From Marinicella litoralis (GTDB lineage Bacteria > Pseudomonadota > Gammaproteobacteria > Xanthomonadales > Marinicellaceae): 64,000 nt of DNA. Of this stretch, positions 54,115 through 63,533 are shown piece by piece; the first letter of the stretch is position 1; every line of letters begins with the position of its first letter. The stretch is taken from contig NZ_NIHB01000001.1 in NCBI RefSeq assembly GCF_002591915.1, positions 163,805 through 227,804 on the forward strand. Reading direction: 5' to 3'. The notes below the pieces were generated by a model that searched no databases, was not told where the DNA came from, and was given only the letters and a program-made list of their open reading frames with translations. Made by a program: the position numbers and the translations under genes.

Positions 54115-54537
54115 TTATTGATTCAATGTTTTTTCATAAACCATACCTGGTGCGTCTGCGGGCCTGGCCACAAATCCGCGTTGTTCATAAAATACAACTT
54201 TTCCTTTGGCAGAAAACAGCTGTATCGATCTGATGTTGGCTGCTTCGCAAGCATTCAGTAGGTTTTTAAGCAGTTCGGTACCCAACCCCCTGTTTCGGTA
54301 GTCGGGGTGCACAATCAAGTCATAAATCATCGCATACAGTACACCATCTGATACCACTCGACCAAAACCGATCAACTGTTTATCATCATAAGCACAAACT
54401 GCTTGCCAGCTATTGGTTATGGCTTGGTGCAATGCGTCCTGTGAAGCTTGATAGACCTGATTCCAGCCAGTGGTTTCGAACAAATGGGCGTATTCTTTGG
54501 CTGACGGTATTTCGAAATTAATCTGAAAATCTGACAT
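54115..54537 (-). CDS. GNAT family N-acetyltransferase
   Basis: 140 residues. The acetyl-CoA binding motif A is clear: IYDLIVHPDYRNRGLGTELLKNLL, around residues 63-86, with the RNRGLG pyrophosphate loop. The C-terminus (SAKGKVVFYEQRGFVARPADAPGM) is the usual motif B region. The substrate, an amine on a small molecule or protein, cannot be told. It is 6 bp downstream of the methyltransferase gene and likely cotranscribed with it and the thioesterase. Confidence 0.85.
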   Translation of the reverse strand: MSDFQINFEIPSAKEYAHLFETTGWNQVYQASQDALHQAITNSWQAVCAYDDKQLIGFGRVVSDGVLYAMIYDLIVHPDYRNRGLGTELLKNLLNACEAANIRSIQLFSAKGKVVFYEQRGFVARPADAPGMVYEKTLNQ

Positions 54538-54543
54538 TTGGTT

Positions 54544-55005
54544 TTAAATCCAACGGCGAACTTGTTGTTTATAAGCCTCGTACTCGTGTTTAAAGAGATG
54601 TTGTAATGCCCGCTCCTCTGGTTTAATTTGAAAGGCATTCATGTACCCAATAAATAGGGGCAACATCACCACAGTGACCGGATTGGCTAATTTGAAGACA
54701 AAAGCCAATAGCATCAACAAAAATCCCAAATACATTGGATTGCGGGACAATCGGTAAATTCCGCTGGTGACCACTGAGGAGGCCTTTTGCGGTTGCCTTG
54801 GATCCACTGTGGTTCGTGCTTTGTTGAAACTGACTATGCCGGAAACTATAAAAAATAAAGCGAGCAAAAAGACACTTCTGGCAGCCCACTCATGCCAGGT
54901 CCAAACTTGTTTGTACATCGGTAGTAAGTGATCAATGGCCCACATCAGAAATCCAAAGATCAACATCAACAAGGCCGGTGGAATTTTTAATTCAAGCGCT
55001 TTCAT
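54544..55005 (-). CDS. isoprenylcysteine carboxyl methyltransferase-like membrane protein
   Basis: 153 residues from the ATG at 55005 (the frame continues 21 bp). Four to five membrane helices are visible. SGIYRLSRNPMYLGFLLMLLAF and EERALQHLFKHEYEAYKQQVRRW are the two conserved blocks of the ICMT/PEMT methyltransferase family. It would methylate a lipid or other membrane substrate using SAM; bacterial substrates of this group are mostly unknown. It overlaps the thioesterase gene by 14 bp. Confidence 0.82.
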   Translation of the reverse strand: MKALELKIPPALLMLIFGFLMWAIDHLLPMYKQVWTWHEWAARSVFLLALFFIVSGIVSFNKARTTVDPRQPQKASSVVTSGIYRLSRNPMYLGFLLMLLAFVFKLANPVTVVMLPLFIGYMNAFQIKPEERALQHLFKHEYEAYKQQVRRWI

Positions 55006-55441
55006 GTGACTGCTGTAACTGGGCAATCAAGCCCAACAATTTTTCTGTCGGCTTGACTTTTTTGCCGCTGTTGTAATCGACCATGACGATGCGTCCTGTG
55101 CCTAAAGTGGTGATGGCTTGCTGTTGTTGACTGAATACCCCATACTGCATTAAAAAACCATACTCATGATTTTCCAGTACATTGGCCCCAGCTATGATTT
55201 GGTCAGGAAAGACCAAAGCCCGTTTGAATTGGGCATGGGTTTCAGCCAAAATCGGGCCTAATTGATCCGCTTGCATGTCTTCCATCACCCCAACGGCATT
55301 GAAATAGGCCAGTCTTGCCGTTTCAAAATATTTAAAATACACCGCGTTGTTTACATGACCAAAAGCATCCATGTCTCCCCATTGTACGGGGATGTTAACC
55401 TGTACTGGAAAGGCTTGATCAAATTCTTGTTGAGTTCTCAT
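54992..55441 (-). CDS. acyl-CoA thioesterase, 4-hydroxybenzoyl-CoA thioesterase (hotdog) family
   Basis: 149 residues. VQWGDMDAFGHVNNAVYFKYFETAR near the N-terminus is the typical hotdog thioesterase motif, with the catalytic Asp of WGDMD and the conserved HVNN. It would hydrolyse acyl-CoA in the cytoplasm; the preferred chain is unknown. It is 8 bp downstream of the GNAT-nitrilase gene and overlaps the methyltransferase gene, forming a run of small enzymes. Confidence 0.88.
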   Translation of the reverse strand: MRTQQEFDQAFPVQVNIPVQWGDMDAFGHVNNAVYFKYFETARLAYFNAVGVMEDMQADQLGPILAETHAQFKRALVFPDQIIAGANVLENHEYGFLMQYGVFSQQQQAITTLGTGRIVMVDYNSGKKVKPTEKLLGLIAQLQQSHESA

Positions 55442-55449
55442 TGTGTGCG

Positions 55450-56997
55450 TTAATCTCCTAGCCAGTCTATTTTATACAAATCACGGCGCCTATCCAGCAA
55501 GTTCCTGACCGAACCTTCGTGGTGCAGTTGTTTCAGTTTATCTAAGTCTAAGTCCACAATCAAAGTCATTTCCGTGTTCGGCGTGGTTTCTGCCATGATG
55601 GCATCATGCGGAAACGAAAAATCAGAGGGTGAGAACACGGCTGACTGTGCGTATTGAATGTCGGCCCCATCCACTTTAGGTAAATTACCTACGCTGCCAG
55701 TGATCACCACATAACATTCATTTTCGATGGCTCGGGCGTGGGCACAACAGCGCACCCGTAGGTAGGCATTTTTGGTGTCTGTCCAAAACGGTACAAATAA
55801 AATTTGTAAGCCTTTTTCTGCTTGTAATCTGGCCAGTTCAGGAAACTCGATGTCATAGCAAATGAGGATGCCAATTTTACCAAAGTCTGTATCAAAAACC
55901 CTGAGTTCATTCCCGCCTTGCATGATCCATACTTTTTTCTCAAAGGGTGTGGGATGAATTTTATATTGCGACTCCAAAGTACCGTCACGTCGACAAAAAT
56001 AAGACACGTTGTACAACAAGTTATTTTCAATCACCGGAATGGACCCAGCAATGATGTTGATGTTGTATTTAACCGCTAATTTAGCCACCTCTTCAATGAT
56101 TTGCTCACTGTACTCAGCCAAGGTTCTGATGGCATCGATTGAGTTGCTGTGGTTTTCAATGCCCATCAAAGGCGCATTGAAAAACTCTGGCAGCAGACAC
56201 AGGTCGCATTGATAATCTGACAGTGCATCAACAAAAAATTCCACTTGCTGAATCAATTCTTCCATTGATTTCAAGGGCCTCATTTGCCACTGTACACAGC
56301 CCACACGAGCCGAAGATTTTTGGGCACCAATCAATGGCAACTGCTTTTTCTCATAGTATAAATTCTGCCATTCCAACAGCGTCGCATAACCATGAGATTC
56401 ATCGTCTTCCGGCAAATAGTTGTGGAGCACCCGCTTAACTTCAAAATCATTCGACAATTGAAATGTCAAAATGGGATCATACACCTCTTTTTTCTTCACT
56501 TTTTCAATGTATTTTTGTGGGGTTAACTCTTGCGCGTATTGTTGGTAATTTGGTATCCGTCCACCGGCCACAATGGCTTTGAGGTTAAGGCTTTGACACA
56601 GTTCCTTTCGCGCTTCATACAAGCGTCGACCCAAACGCATGCCATGATAATCAGGTGACACACAAACATCTACGCCATACAACACATCACCACTGGAATC
56701 ATGGGTGGTTAAATAGGCATCACCGGTGATTTCATCGTACGTGTGGTAGTCGCCAAATTTCTTATAATCAACAATCACTGAAAAGGCAGCTGCCACCACT
56801 TTACCGTGGTCTTCAATACAAATTTGACCCTCAGGAAAAGTGGTCAGTTGTGCCTTATATATCTGTTCTTTAACTGGCCCACCCGCTGCTTGGTAAACAG
56901 CTTCCATAATTTCTTTGATGTCAGGATAGTCACTGAGCTGTAAACACCTTAAATTTAAATGGTGCTCTGGATCATCGGTATGTATGGTTTCTGTCAT
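55450..56997 (-). CDS. GNAT acetyltransferase - carbon-nitrogen hydrolase (nitrilase) fusion
   Basis: 515 residues. The N-terminal third is a GNAT domain (YGVDVCVSPDYHGMRLGRRLYEARKEL, near residue 110-135). The C-terminal half is a nitrilase-superfamily amidase with the Glu-Lys-Cys triad: LLPEFFNAPL (near 267), QYKIHPTPFE (near 344) and ILICYDIEFPELARL (Cys near 378). This bifunctional architecture is known from many bacteria, but its substrate is poorly defined; the two halves may modify and hydrolyse the same amide or amine. No signal peptide. It heads the run of minus-strand genes down to 54115. Confidence 0.9.
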   Translation of the reverse strand: MTETIHTDDPEHHLNLRCLQLSDYPDIKEIMEAVYQAAGGPVKEQIYKAQLTTFPEGQICIEDHGKVVAAAFSVIVDYKKFGDYHTYDEITGDAYLTTHDSSGDVLYGVDVCVSPDYHGMRLGRRLYEARKELCQSLNLKAIVAGGRIPNYQQYAQELTPQKYIEKVKKKEVYDPILTFQLSNDFEVKRVLHNYLPEDDESHGYATLLEWQNLYYEKKQLPLIGAQKSSARVGCVQWQMRPLKSMEELIQQVEFFVDALSDYQCDLCLLPEFFNAPLMGIENHSNSIDAIRTLAEYSEQIIEEVAKLAVKYNINIIAGSIPVIENNLLYNVSYFCRRDGTLESQYKIHPTPFEKKVWIMQGGNELRVFDTDFGKIGILICYDIEFPELARLQAEKGLQILFVPFWTDTKNAYLRVRCCAHARAIENECYVVITGSVGNLPKVDGADIQYAQSAVFSPSDFSFPHDAIMAETTPNTEMTLIVDLDLDKLKQLHHEGSVRNLLDRRRDLYKIDWLGD

Positions 56998-57100
56998 GCT
57001 TAATTGAAAATAATAAATGGGCTTTAGTTTAGCTTATTGTGGACTAAAAACAATCTAAGATAGCACCCTTGACCCACATTTTAAGATCCGTATTTCTCGT

Positions 57101-57601
57101 TTAAAAATCTGAAAAATCTTGCCAATTTTCTACCATCATTAGCTTGCTTCCAGTGAACTGCTGAAACAGCGCCTGATGTTGACTGAATGAAAAATCATCA
57201 TCCCTCTTGGTGTATTGTGCAATCCAATCCAATAACATGGGTAAATTGGCATCCTGCTTGGCTTTGCTGGGGTATTTATGCGGTTCCCACGGCCTGCTTC
57301 TGGCGTTTTGTTGGCACAGATCTACAGGTAAATTCATAAAAACAGCATGGCTTGCCTGTGGTGAAACCCAAGCCAATAAGTCACCATAACAACCTTCAAT
57401 GACCCAAGCCTCATTATCAGCCATGAATTGATTGATGGCTGCTTGTGACTCACTCAATGGTTTCCTGCTTGGAGGCTCGGTGGTTTGCCATGCCAAAGTG
57501 TCTAAATCAAGGTGTGCCAACTGATGTTGTTTTTGAAGGGTTTTAGCCAAGGTCGATTTTCCTGAGCCTGAGTTACCAAAAACAATGATTTTTTTATGCA
57601 C
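57101..57601 (-). CDS. P-loop NTPase, adenylate-kinase-like small-molecule kinase
   Basis: 166 residues. Walker A is FGNSGSGKSTLAKTL at the very N-terminus, which fixes the GTG at 57601 as the start because nothing upstream fits. HLDLDTLAWQ is the substrate or magnesium segment found in topology-modulation FlaR-like kinases and related AAA/adenylate-kinase folds. There is no helicase or transporter motif. The substrate is unknown. It lies 7 bp downstream of the membrane protein gene 57609-58280. Confidence 0.75.
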   Translation of the reverse strand: MHKKIIVFGNSGSGKSTLAKTLQKQHQLAHLDLDTLAWQTTEPPSRKPLSESQAAINQFMADNEAWVIEGCYGDLLAWVSPQASHAVFMNLPVDLCQQNARSRPWEPHKYPSKAKQDANLPMLLDWIAQYTKRDDDFSFSQHQALFQQFTGSKLMMVENWQDFSDF

Positions 57602-57608
57602 TGGCTGC

Positions 57609-58280
57609 TTATTCTGAAGTCATTGAAAGCAGGCTGATGTCGTACAGCCTTATGCTGGCTTTGAGCTCATCAGGTTTGTCATGTAGCACAATAATTTTGG
57701 GTTGAATTGACTTGGCTTGTTTAAAAAAAACCGTTACAAGTGCCGATTGCACGGCATAGCGACACATCTTTCGATTCCACACAAAATGCCATTGTTCATG
57801 GCCTTCATCTGATGTTGGCTGCTTGCGATAGTATGAGATTAAATCACCTTTGATTTCATACTGCGCTTGGAATGGCAACATGCCTTTGGCCTGTTTAACA
57901 CACCTTTTGGCCAGCTTGCGACAACTTTTTTGGCTGGTGTTATCGGTCCACTTTTTTGCTTTTGCATCAAATTTTGGCATCTGGATAAAAAACCACGCAA
58001 CCAACACAAAAAACACCAACAAACCATAAACTTGAGCTTGGCTGAAACTCCAGGTGGGTTGATAAACCAAAGCCAGTAGCATAATAACAATCCCTGCCAA
58101 ACAAAGGAGCAAACCAAAGTACCTCAGTACAGTTTTGCCTTTATTCATCGTGGTGTTATCCTGCCACCGTTGATTGAAGGCTCGACGTTGTTGCAACAAT
58201 ATTCGATAGACCTGATCTTCTGCCTGTTGAATAAAGGCGTCATCAACCTCCGTCAGTATTGTGCTTTCTTTAATTGTCAC
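57609..58280 (-). CDS. two-helix membrane protein of unknown function
   Basis: 223 residues, start GTG at 58280 with the purine-rich site GGAGAAAGG just upstream. Two adjacent membrane helices (about 52-70 and 82-100) separate a 50-residue cytoplasmic N-terminus from a C-terminal domain of about 115 residues with basic and aromatic strands (DLISYYRKQPTSDEGHEQWHF). The arrangement recalls YcxB-like proteins, but I cannot confirm this. It is probably cotranscribed with the P-loop kinase. Confidence 0.6.
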   Translation of the reverse strand: MTIKESTILTEVDDAFIQQAEDQVYRILLQQRRAFNQRWQDNTTMNKGKTVLRYFGLLLCLAGIVIMLLALVYQPTWSFSQAQVYGLLVFFVLVAWFFIQMPKFDAKAKKWTDNTSQKSCRKLAKRCVKQAKGMLPFQAQYEIKGDLISYYRKQPTSDEGHEQWHFVWNRKMCRYAVQSALVTVFFKQAKSIQPKIIVLHDKPDELKASIRLYDISLLSMTSE

Positions 58281-58335
58281 ACCCTTTCTCCATTTTTCAA
58301 TGTCCTCTGTTTTGCAACGATATTCTCAAGGTCAT

Positions 58336-58707
58336 TCACAGCGGTTTCATTTGGTCTTTGATGTTTTTGGTTAAAGCGGCATCCACCGCACCGGTATGCA
58401 AAGTGCTTTTCTTTTCAAACAACATCAAAGTACATTCTTCGCTGGCCACTGGGTTGTGTAAAACACCTTTGGGTACCACATAAAACTCACCTTGATTCAG
58501 CACCACATTTTCTGCTTTCATTTGGATGGTAACTGATCCCTCAATCACCAAAAACATTTCATCTTCTTCATGATCGTGCCAGGTAAATTCACCCTTGATC
58601 TTGGCAATTTTAATGTAACTGTCATCTACCTCACCCACCACCCGTGGCGACCAATGATCTTTAATCAAGGCCGCTTTATGTTTTAAATTTATCACTTGAT
58701 TTTTCAT
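58336..58707 (-). CDS. single-domain cupin protein
   Basis: 123 residues with both cupin motifs: FTWHDHEEDEMFLVIEG (metal ligands His, His, Glu) and GEFYVVPKGVLHNPVA with the last His. Such small cupins are often metal-dependent enzymes or binding proteins; the reaction is not evident. It starts within the stop of the preceding membrane protein gene (ATGA overlap), so the two are coupled. Confidence 0.82.
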   Translation of the reverse strand: MKNQVINLKHKAALIKDHWSPRVVGEVDDSYIKIAKIKGEFTWHDHEEDEMFLVIEGSVTIQMKAENVVLNQGEFYVVPKGVLHNPVASEECTLMLFEKKSTLHTGAVDAALTKNIKDQMKPL

Positions 58708-59120
58708 TGTTGTTCAAACCTCCCTTCAGCCTGCATATCAACCACCCAATCTTGAATCTGATTCAAGCGTCTTTTGGCTGTAACCAAGGCCGTGGTAAAT
58801 ACAATCGGTGTTAAAAAATATAACCAACCCCTGTAATTAAAATAATAAATGCTGGCCGAATAAACCAAACATGCTATCACCGCCACTGGAATCCTGTGTT
58901 CGACCCGATACACCCTACCGGTGAATTGAGCAGCAAAACCAATCATCGCCGGCGGAATAAGTAGAAATACATACAAAATGCCACCTATGTGGACAAAGAA
59001 GGCGTACATAGCAATCGCTGGGATTGATCCCATCAAGGCCCCAACCAGGGCACCCCATGGGCTGGCTGTTTGATTTAACTCGTTGTATGTTTGTTGAATT
59101 TCTTGCTCAGTAAATTTCAT
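58704..59120 (-). CDS. small integral membrane protein of unknown function
   Basis: 138 residues from the ATG at 59120; a TTG at 59153 in the same frame is less likely. About four membrane helices are visible (around residues 24-45, 47-65, 75-95 and 100-115), with a polar C-terminal tail (RRLNQIQDWVVDMQAEGRFEQQ). No family is recognised and no ribosome site is obvious. It overlaps the cupin gene by 4 bp. Confidence 0.6.
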   Translation of the reverse strand: MKFTEQEIQQTYNELNQTASPWGALVGALMGSIPAIAMYAFFVHIGGILYVFLLIPPAMIGFAAQFTGRVYRVEHRIPVAVIACLVYSASIYYFNYRGWLYFLTPIVFTTALVTAKRRLNQIQDWVVDMQAEGRFEQQ

Positions 59121-59313
59121 GTTTATATTGAATGAATGATCATGTTGGTCCAAAGGTGGCGATATTATTTATACCCATAAATCTCAAGCTACCATCAACA
59201 CCGTCTGGTCATAAATTGTAAGTCATCTTATCGTGACGGTATAGGCTGTTGCAGTGAGTTTTTATCAAACCAGCGTTGAGTGTCATAAAATTGATTTCAT
59301 GGCTAAAAGCACC

Positions 59314-60213
59314 TCAAAACACACCGCCTTGTAAACCACCCGTATGGATAATCATGGGATTATCTGATGATTTGATGGTGCCATCTGTGATTAATTGGGC
59401 CAGTGCATAAAAACTTTTGCTGTTGTAGATTTTATCTAAAGCGATGCCATGTTGTTGGTTAAAACCAATACAAAACCGCTCCAATTCTGCGGTGTTTTTG
59501 GCATAACCACCACAATGAAAATCATGCAAAACTTGCCAGTCAACCGCCTGACTTGTGTTATTAAGCCACTGATTTATCTGGTTTTTTGCGTCATGTAAAC
59601 CTTTCAATACAGCTGTACCATAAACCTGACAATGCCATTGGTTGTTGGCCACACCTTGAATCAAGCCAGCCAGCGTTCCACCGGTACCAACCGGACAAAA
59701 CAAGTGGCTGGGATTGAACCGGCGTCGAGTCAACTCGTCAATCAACTCTGCCACTCCAGTCAGCGCCAATGAGTTGCTTCCTCCTTCGGGAATGACAAAT
59801 GGTTTGTCCAGGGTGGCGGCTATCTGTTGGTATGTCTGGGCGTCTTCTTTAAGTCGATACTCACTGCGTGTTACAAAATACAATGCCATGCCATAACGCC
59901 GGCATTGATTCAGCGTTTCAGACCAAATGGCGTGGTTGTCTTTAAGCTCATCACCTCGAACGATACCTACGGACTTGAAACCACAGTCATTTGCCGCCCA
60001 AGCCGTCGCCAGTAAATGGTTGGAATAGGCCCCGCCAAAAGTCAGCACTGTTTTACAACCCTGCTTCTCGGCTTGTTGAAAGTTGTACTTGAGCTTTCTT
60101 AACTTATTGCCTTGAACGACTGGGTGATTGAGGTCATCCCGAACGACCATAACTTCGAGTCCCAACATGTGGATGGATTGTGTCTTCAACGGATGTGTTG
60201 CTTGAAAAATCAT
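59314..60213 (-). CDS. PLP-dependent D-cysteine desulfhydrase / ACC deaminase family protein
   Basis: 299 residues of the tryptophan-synthase-beta PLP fold. QGNKLRKLKYN (near residue 35) holds the PLP lysine and TFGGAYSNHLLATA binds the phosphate. FCPVGTGGTLAGLI is the glycine-rich loop. This matches the D-cysteine desulfhydrase/1-aminocyclopropane-1-carboxylate deaminase family; the residues that separate the two activities were not resolved. The N-terminus is short compared with ACC deaminase (about 340 residues), which favours the desulfhydrase-like group. Confidence 0.85.
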   Translation of the reverse strand: MIFQATHPLKTQSIHMLGLEVMVVRDDLNHPVVQGNKLRKLKYNFQQAEKQGCKTVLTFGGAYSNHLLATAWAANDCGFKSVGIVRGDELKDNHAIWSETLNQCRRYGMALYFVTRSEYRLKEDAQTYQQIAATLDKPFVIPEGGSNSLALTGVAELIDELTRRRFNPSHLFCPVGTGGTLAGLIQGVANNQWHCQVYGTAVLKGLHDAKNQINQWLNNTSQAVDWQVLHDFHCGGYAKNTAELERFCIGFNQQHGIALDKIYNSKSFYALAQLITDGTIKSSDNPMIIHTGGLQGGVF

Positions 60214-60377
60214 TGATACGACCTACAGCCCTGAGGTTGACAACATTCAATGGTTTATAAACCGAGATTAACCACTGCTCATTTATCTATGATACAACAC
60301 ATCTCACTATGGATGAAGCCAGACACCAATCCTCAAGGCCATTAAACCAAAAAACAATCAAACACAAAGGGGCAGGC

Positions 60378-61886
60378 TTATAAGTGTCGGCGTTGTCTTG
60401 AGTTGGCGTTGTTGTTCTTGTTGTCTGCTTTGACCGCCAACAGACTGTCTAGGTGACCTTTTTGTTGAGATCGATCAAAGTCGAGTTGTAACATTGATCT
60501 GACCCGGTTTTCTTGTTCACCAAACAAGGACGGCAACATTTCATGTAACAACAAAAACTGCCGTTTAAGTGATATTTTCCAAGTGCTTTTTTCATGGGCA
60601 AACAAAGCGTCCGAAAAGATCATAAATCGTTGGAAGTGCTGACCGTTTTCCTCGCTGCCCATCACCAAAGGTAACGTGTGTTTGAATCGTCCTTGGTTGC
60701 CAAAAATATCCCAGTAGCGAGCGAAACGGCCGACCCGTTGTAGCTCTTCAAAACTGATGTCTCTGGTTTGCAACACCGTATACGGCGGTGCTGGACTGTA
60801 TTTCATTTGGTAGGTTTGGCTGTGGCGGTTAATCGGTGTACCACGCAAGCGTTTAAGAATCCCTAATTGTATTTCTTGCGGGCCCAACTGATAGAGTTGA
60901 TTAAAACTGTCAGCAAATCCAATCAACGTATCGCTGGGCAAACCGAATATCAAATCCGCATGGATGTGGGCCTGGGTGTGGTTTCTTAACCACAATAAGT
61001 TTTCTTTGGTTTTTTCGTTGTTCTGTCGACGACTGATCAACGTTTGGACTGCTGGATCAAACGTCTGCACACCAACTTCAAACTGCAGGCTGTTGGCTGG
61101 AAACTTAACCAACAGTTCTTTTAAAGCGTCGGGCAAGCGATCCGGAATCACCTCAAAATGCACCATCAATTCATCGTCAAGACGGTCCAGAAAAAATTGC
61201 AAAATGGCCGTAGAATGTGCCACTTTAAGGTTAAAGGTGCGGTCTATGAACTTGAAGTTTCGAGCGCCTTTTTGATACAGCTTATCCATTTCTTGCAAAA
61301 ACCGATCCAAGGTAAAGGTTTTAGAGGTTTTGTCCAATGAAGACAAACAAAACTCACATTTGAATGGACAGCCTCTGGACGCTTCTACATAAATGATGCG
61401 ATTGCGTAAATCCTCGTCATCGTAATATTCATAAGGCATGATCAGTTCTTCCAAAGCCTGTGGTATGCCTTGAATGACCGGATTATCGGGGCGTTGCCCT
61501 TGTAATAAATTTTTGGCCAAGGCTTTGAAACTGCTCTCACCAGCCCCTTTGATTACATAATCAACCAGTGTCACCACATCAGGCTGATCTGGTAGGTGAC
61601 TGACCTCTGGCCCACCCAAAATGATTTGAATGTCAGGACGTATGGTTTTCAACAATTTAATCACTTCGGTGATTTCCACCACATTCCAAATATACACACT
61701 GAAACCGATGATTTCTGGGTTCATGGCCAATAGTTTTTCAGCTATATCAATGGCTCGATCATGGATGGTGAACTCTTTGATGACTGCTTTTTGTTGTAAC
61801 TCACCTAAATTGGCGTATAAATAGCGCAAACTGAAAGAAGAGTGGATGTAGCGACTGTTTAAAGTGGTCAACACAATCGGTTTCAC
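60378..61886 (-). CDS. B12-binding-domain radical SAM protein
   Basis: 502 residues. Residues 1-140 form a cobalamin-binding Rossmann domain with the IILGGPEVSH loop. The radical SAM core has RGCPFKCEFC (CxxxCxxC, near residue 171) for the [4Fe-4S] cluster and the IPDRLPDALKELL region. A C-terminal domain (DUF4080-like) follows. The family includes methyltransferases and other radical enzymes; the substrate of this one is unknown. The start is GTG at 61886, overlapping the stop of the alpha/beta hydrolase by 4 bp (GTGA). Confidence 0.88.
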   Translation of the reverse strand: MKPIVLTTLNSRYIHSSFSLRYLYANLGELQQKAVIKEFTIHDRAIDIAEKLLAMNPEIIGFSVYIWNVVEITEVIKLLKTIRPDIQIILGGPEVSHLPDQPDVVTLVDYVIKGAGESSFKALAKNLLQGQRPDNPVIQGIPQALEELIMPYEYYDDEDLRNRIIYVEASRGCPFKCEFCLSSLDKTSKTFTLDRFLQEMDKLYQKGARNFKFIDRTFNLKVAHSTAILQFFLDRLDDELMVHFEVIPDRLPDALKELLVKFPANSLQFEVGVQTFDPAVQTLISRRQNNEKTKENLLWLRNHTQAHIHADLIFGLPSDTLIGFADSFNQLYQLGPQEIQLGILKRLRGTPINRHSQTYQMKYSPAPPYTVLQTRDISFEELQRVGRFARYWDIFGNQGRFKHTLPLVMGSEENGQHFQRFMIFSDALFAHEKSTWKISLKRQFLLLHEMLPSLFGEQENRVRSMLQLDFDRSQQKGHLDSLLAVKADNKNNNANSRQRRHL

Positions 61887-62713
61887 AGCTGTTGCTCCAC
61901 AAATGGCATCAGCTGTTTTATCACTGCCGCCGGCTCTTCGAATGGCAGCAAATGCCCTGCATCCGGAAAGTCAATAAAACGGTGGTTCGGGTTGCGTTGC
62001 CATTTGCGCCAAAACTTTTCATCAATGGTGTTTGAATGAGCCCCTCGCATGGCCAGTACTGGTAATTTGGAGTGCAATAACTGACCCCTGAAATACGTGG
62101 CGGTGCCATAGATTTTAGCCTCCCATTCTCGCGGAAAAGCCAAGCGAAATTGGTCCCCATCTGCCACCATACCGGCATTCACATAATGCCACAGGTTTTC
62201 ATCGGAAATCCGTTTGAACGCCCTGGGTTTGCGATGAAAATCAAAAGCCTCTTGTTTGCTGGCAAACCGATCTGGCCGTCCCAACGCTTTTTGAATGATG
62301 GCGACTCTTTTTTTAACCATGCTTGGAAACGCTCGAGTCAGCCAGCAAAAAAACCAGGGCAATGTCACCGGCTCTATCATCACCAAAGCTTTGATTAAAT
62401 CAGGTCTTTTCTGAGCCGCCATAAACGCCGTTACCGAACCCAAAGAATGGCCCACAGCCACCACATTTTTCATGTTGTTTTGCTCGAAAAAGGTGATCAC
62501 ATCATCACTCAATTGATGCCAGCTTTTAAGCTCACTGGGTGCTGGTGTTGGAGACCACAGTGGTCTTTGTAAGTAAGACACCACTTGACGCTTTTGGGCC
62601 AAAGCTTCAATAATCGGTAGGTAAGATCCGGGTGGGTAAGCGTTGGCATGGGCAAAATAGATTGCTGGCTGCTCCGTCGGCTTGCCCCAAGTCATTTTGG
62701 GTAATTGTTTCAT
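61883..62713 (-). CDS. alpha/beta hydrolase
   Basis: 276 residues. VAVGHSLGSVTAF (near residue 88) holds the nucleophile Ser and FPDAGHLLPFEEP (near 255) the catalytic His. The N-terminus (YFAHANAYPPGSYLPIIEAL) gives the oxyanion region. There is no signal peptide, so it is cytoplasmic. An esterase or lipase-like role is likely, substrate unknown. It is coupled to the radical SAM gene downstream by a 4-bp overlap. Confidence 0.87.
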   Translation of the reverse strand: MKQLPKMTWGKPTEQPAIYFAHANAYPPGSYLPIIEALAQKRQVVSYLQRPLWSPTPAPSELKSWHQLSDDVITFFEQNNMKNVVAVGHSLGSVTAFMAAQKRPDLIKALVMIEPVTLPWFFCWLTRAFPSMVKKRVAIIQKALGRPDRFASKQEAFDFHRKPRAFKRISDENLWHYVNAGMVADGDQFRLAFPREWEAKIYGTATYFRGQLLHSKLPVLAMRGAHSNTIDEKFWRKWQRNPNHRFIDFPDAGHLLPFEEPAAVIKQLMPFVEQQL

Positions 62714-62759
62714 CGCTTGTTTTTTGTTTCAGTCAAAAAACACCAATTAATGGCGTTGA

Positions 62760-63185
62760 TTAAACATCATCTGGGTATTTTTCGGCCATGTATTCCAATT
62801 CTTTAACAATCAATTGTTCCAACACCTTGGGTTTGATGTCCCGCAAATGATTGATGTAAAGACAAGACTTTCCGGTTTTGTGCTTACCCAATTGATCCAA
62901 TAAATCTTTGTGTTGCTCAAATCCAGCAATGATGTACAAAGAAATGTTGGCTTTGCGTGGTGAAAAGCCTATGCGCATGAAGTCACCTTCTCGACCTGAT
63001 GCATATTTATAGTGGTATTGTCCAAAACCAATGATGCTGGGGCCCCACATTTTTGCCGTATAGCCAGAAAGTCGTTCCATCATTTCCAAAAGTGCAAAAG
63101 CGTCCTGCCGTTTTTGATCGGGTGTCACAGCAGTGAGGAATTTAATCACACTGGCTTCGGTGGCTTGGGTTTTGTTCTCTGACAT
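62760..63185 (-). CDS. DUF1801 family protein
   Basis: 141 residues from the ATG at 63185 (the frame is open 51 bp further). MWGPSIIGFGQYHYKYASGREG and FSPRKANISLYII are the recognisable DUF1801 blocks. The fold is alpha-beta, with no catalytic motif and no signal peptide. Its role is unknown. Confidence 0.8.
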   Translation of the reverse strand: MSENKTQATEASVIKFLTAVTPDQKRQDAFALLEMMERLSGYTAKMWGPSIIGFGQYHYKYASGREGDFMRIGFSPRKANISLYIIAGFEQHKDLLDQLGKHKTGKSCLYINHLRDIKPKVLEQLIVKELEYMAEKYPDDV

Positions 63186-63533
63186 GACAGGTCTCTTCTT
63201 ATAATGACTTGGACCAGCCATTATGACATAAATCAATCAAGGAATCACCGTCCAAAGCCAATGGTTTGAATGGTTTGGTGCAAAATAGCTGAGTAAAAAA
63301 CCAGCCCTTAATGAGCCGGTAAACTTCTACCCATCGAGTGGATATTTTAATTACAATGGGTGTCACCAATGATTAATAAGCTTAATAAATCGCAAGCATG
63401 GTTTAATAACCCTTTGTACTCAAAGCACCGGTCAATCAGTGACCATGGGCACATAGATAAAAGATACCGCAGCCCCATAATTAAAGACTGATCCAATGAG
63501 GCTTTTGCTTATTTAAGCCGGAGACAAAATATT
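63186..63533. other. 348-bp intergenic region before the ABC exporter
   Basis: Contains a minus-strand intrinsic terminator with no assigned gene (63296-63321), described separately, and AT-rich sequence that probably holds the exporter promoter. No ORF, tRNA or riboswitch was recognised. Confidence 0.4.
63296..63321 (-). terminator. orphan minus-strand intrinsic terminator
   Basis: On the minus strand ACCGGCTC pairs with GGGCTGGT (two wobbles) around an ATTAA loop, followed by a T-run of six. No annotated minus-strand gene lies upstream of it within the window; a plus-strand use is unlikely because there is no T-run on that side. It could end an unannotated small RNA arising in 63330-63530. 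Confidence 0.6.

Noticed and set aside
63186..63533. tRNA or riboswitch in the gap before the ABC exporter
   Set aside because: No cloverleaf arms, CCA-compatible acceptor or known aptamer core could be traced.
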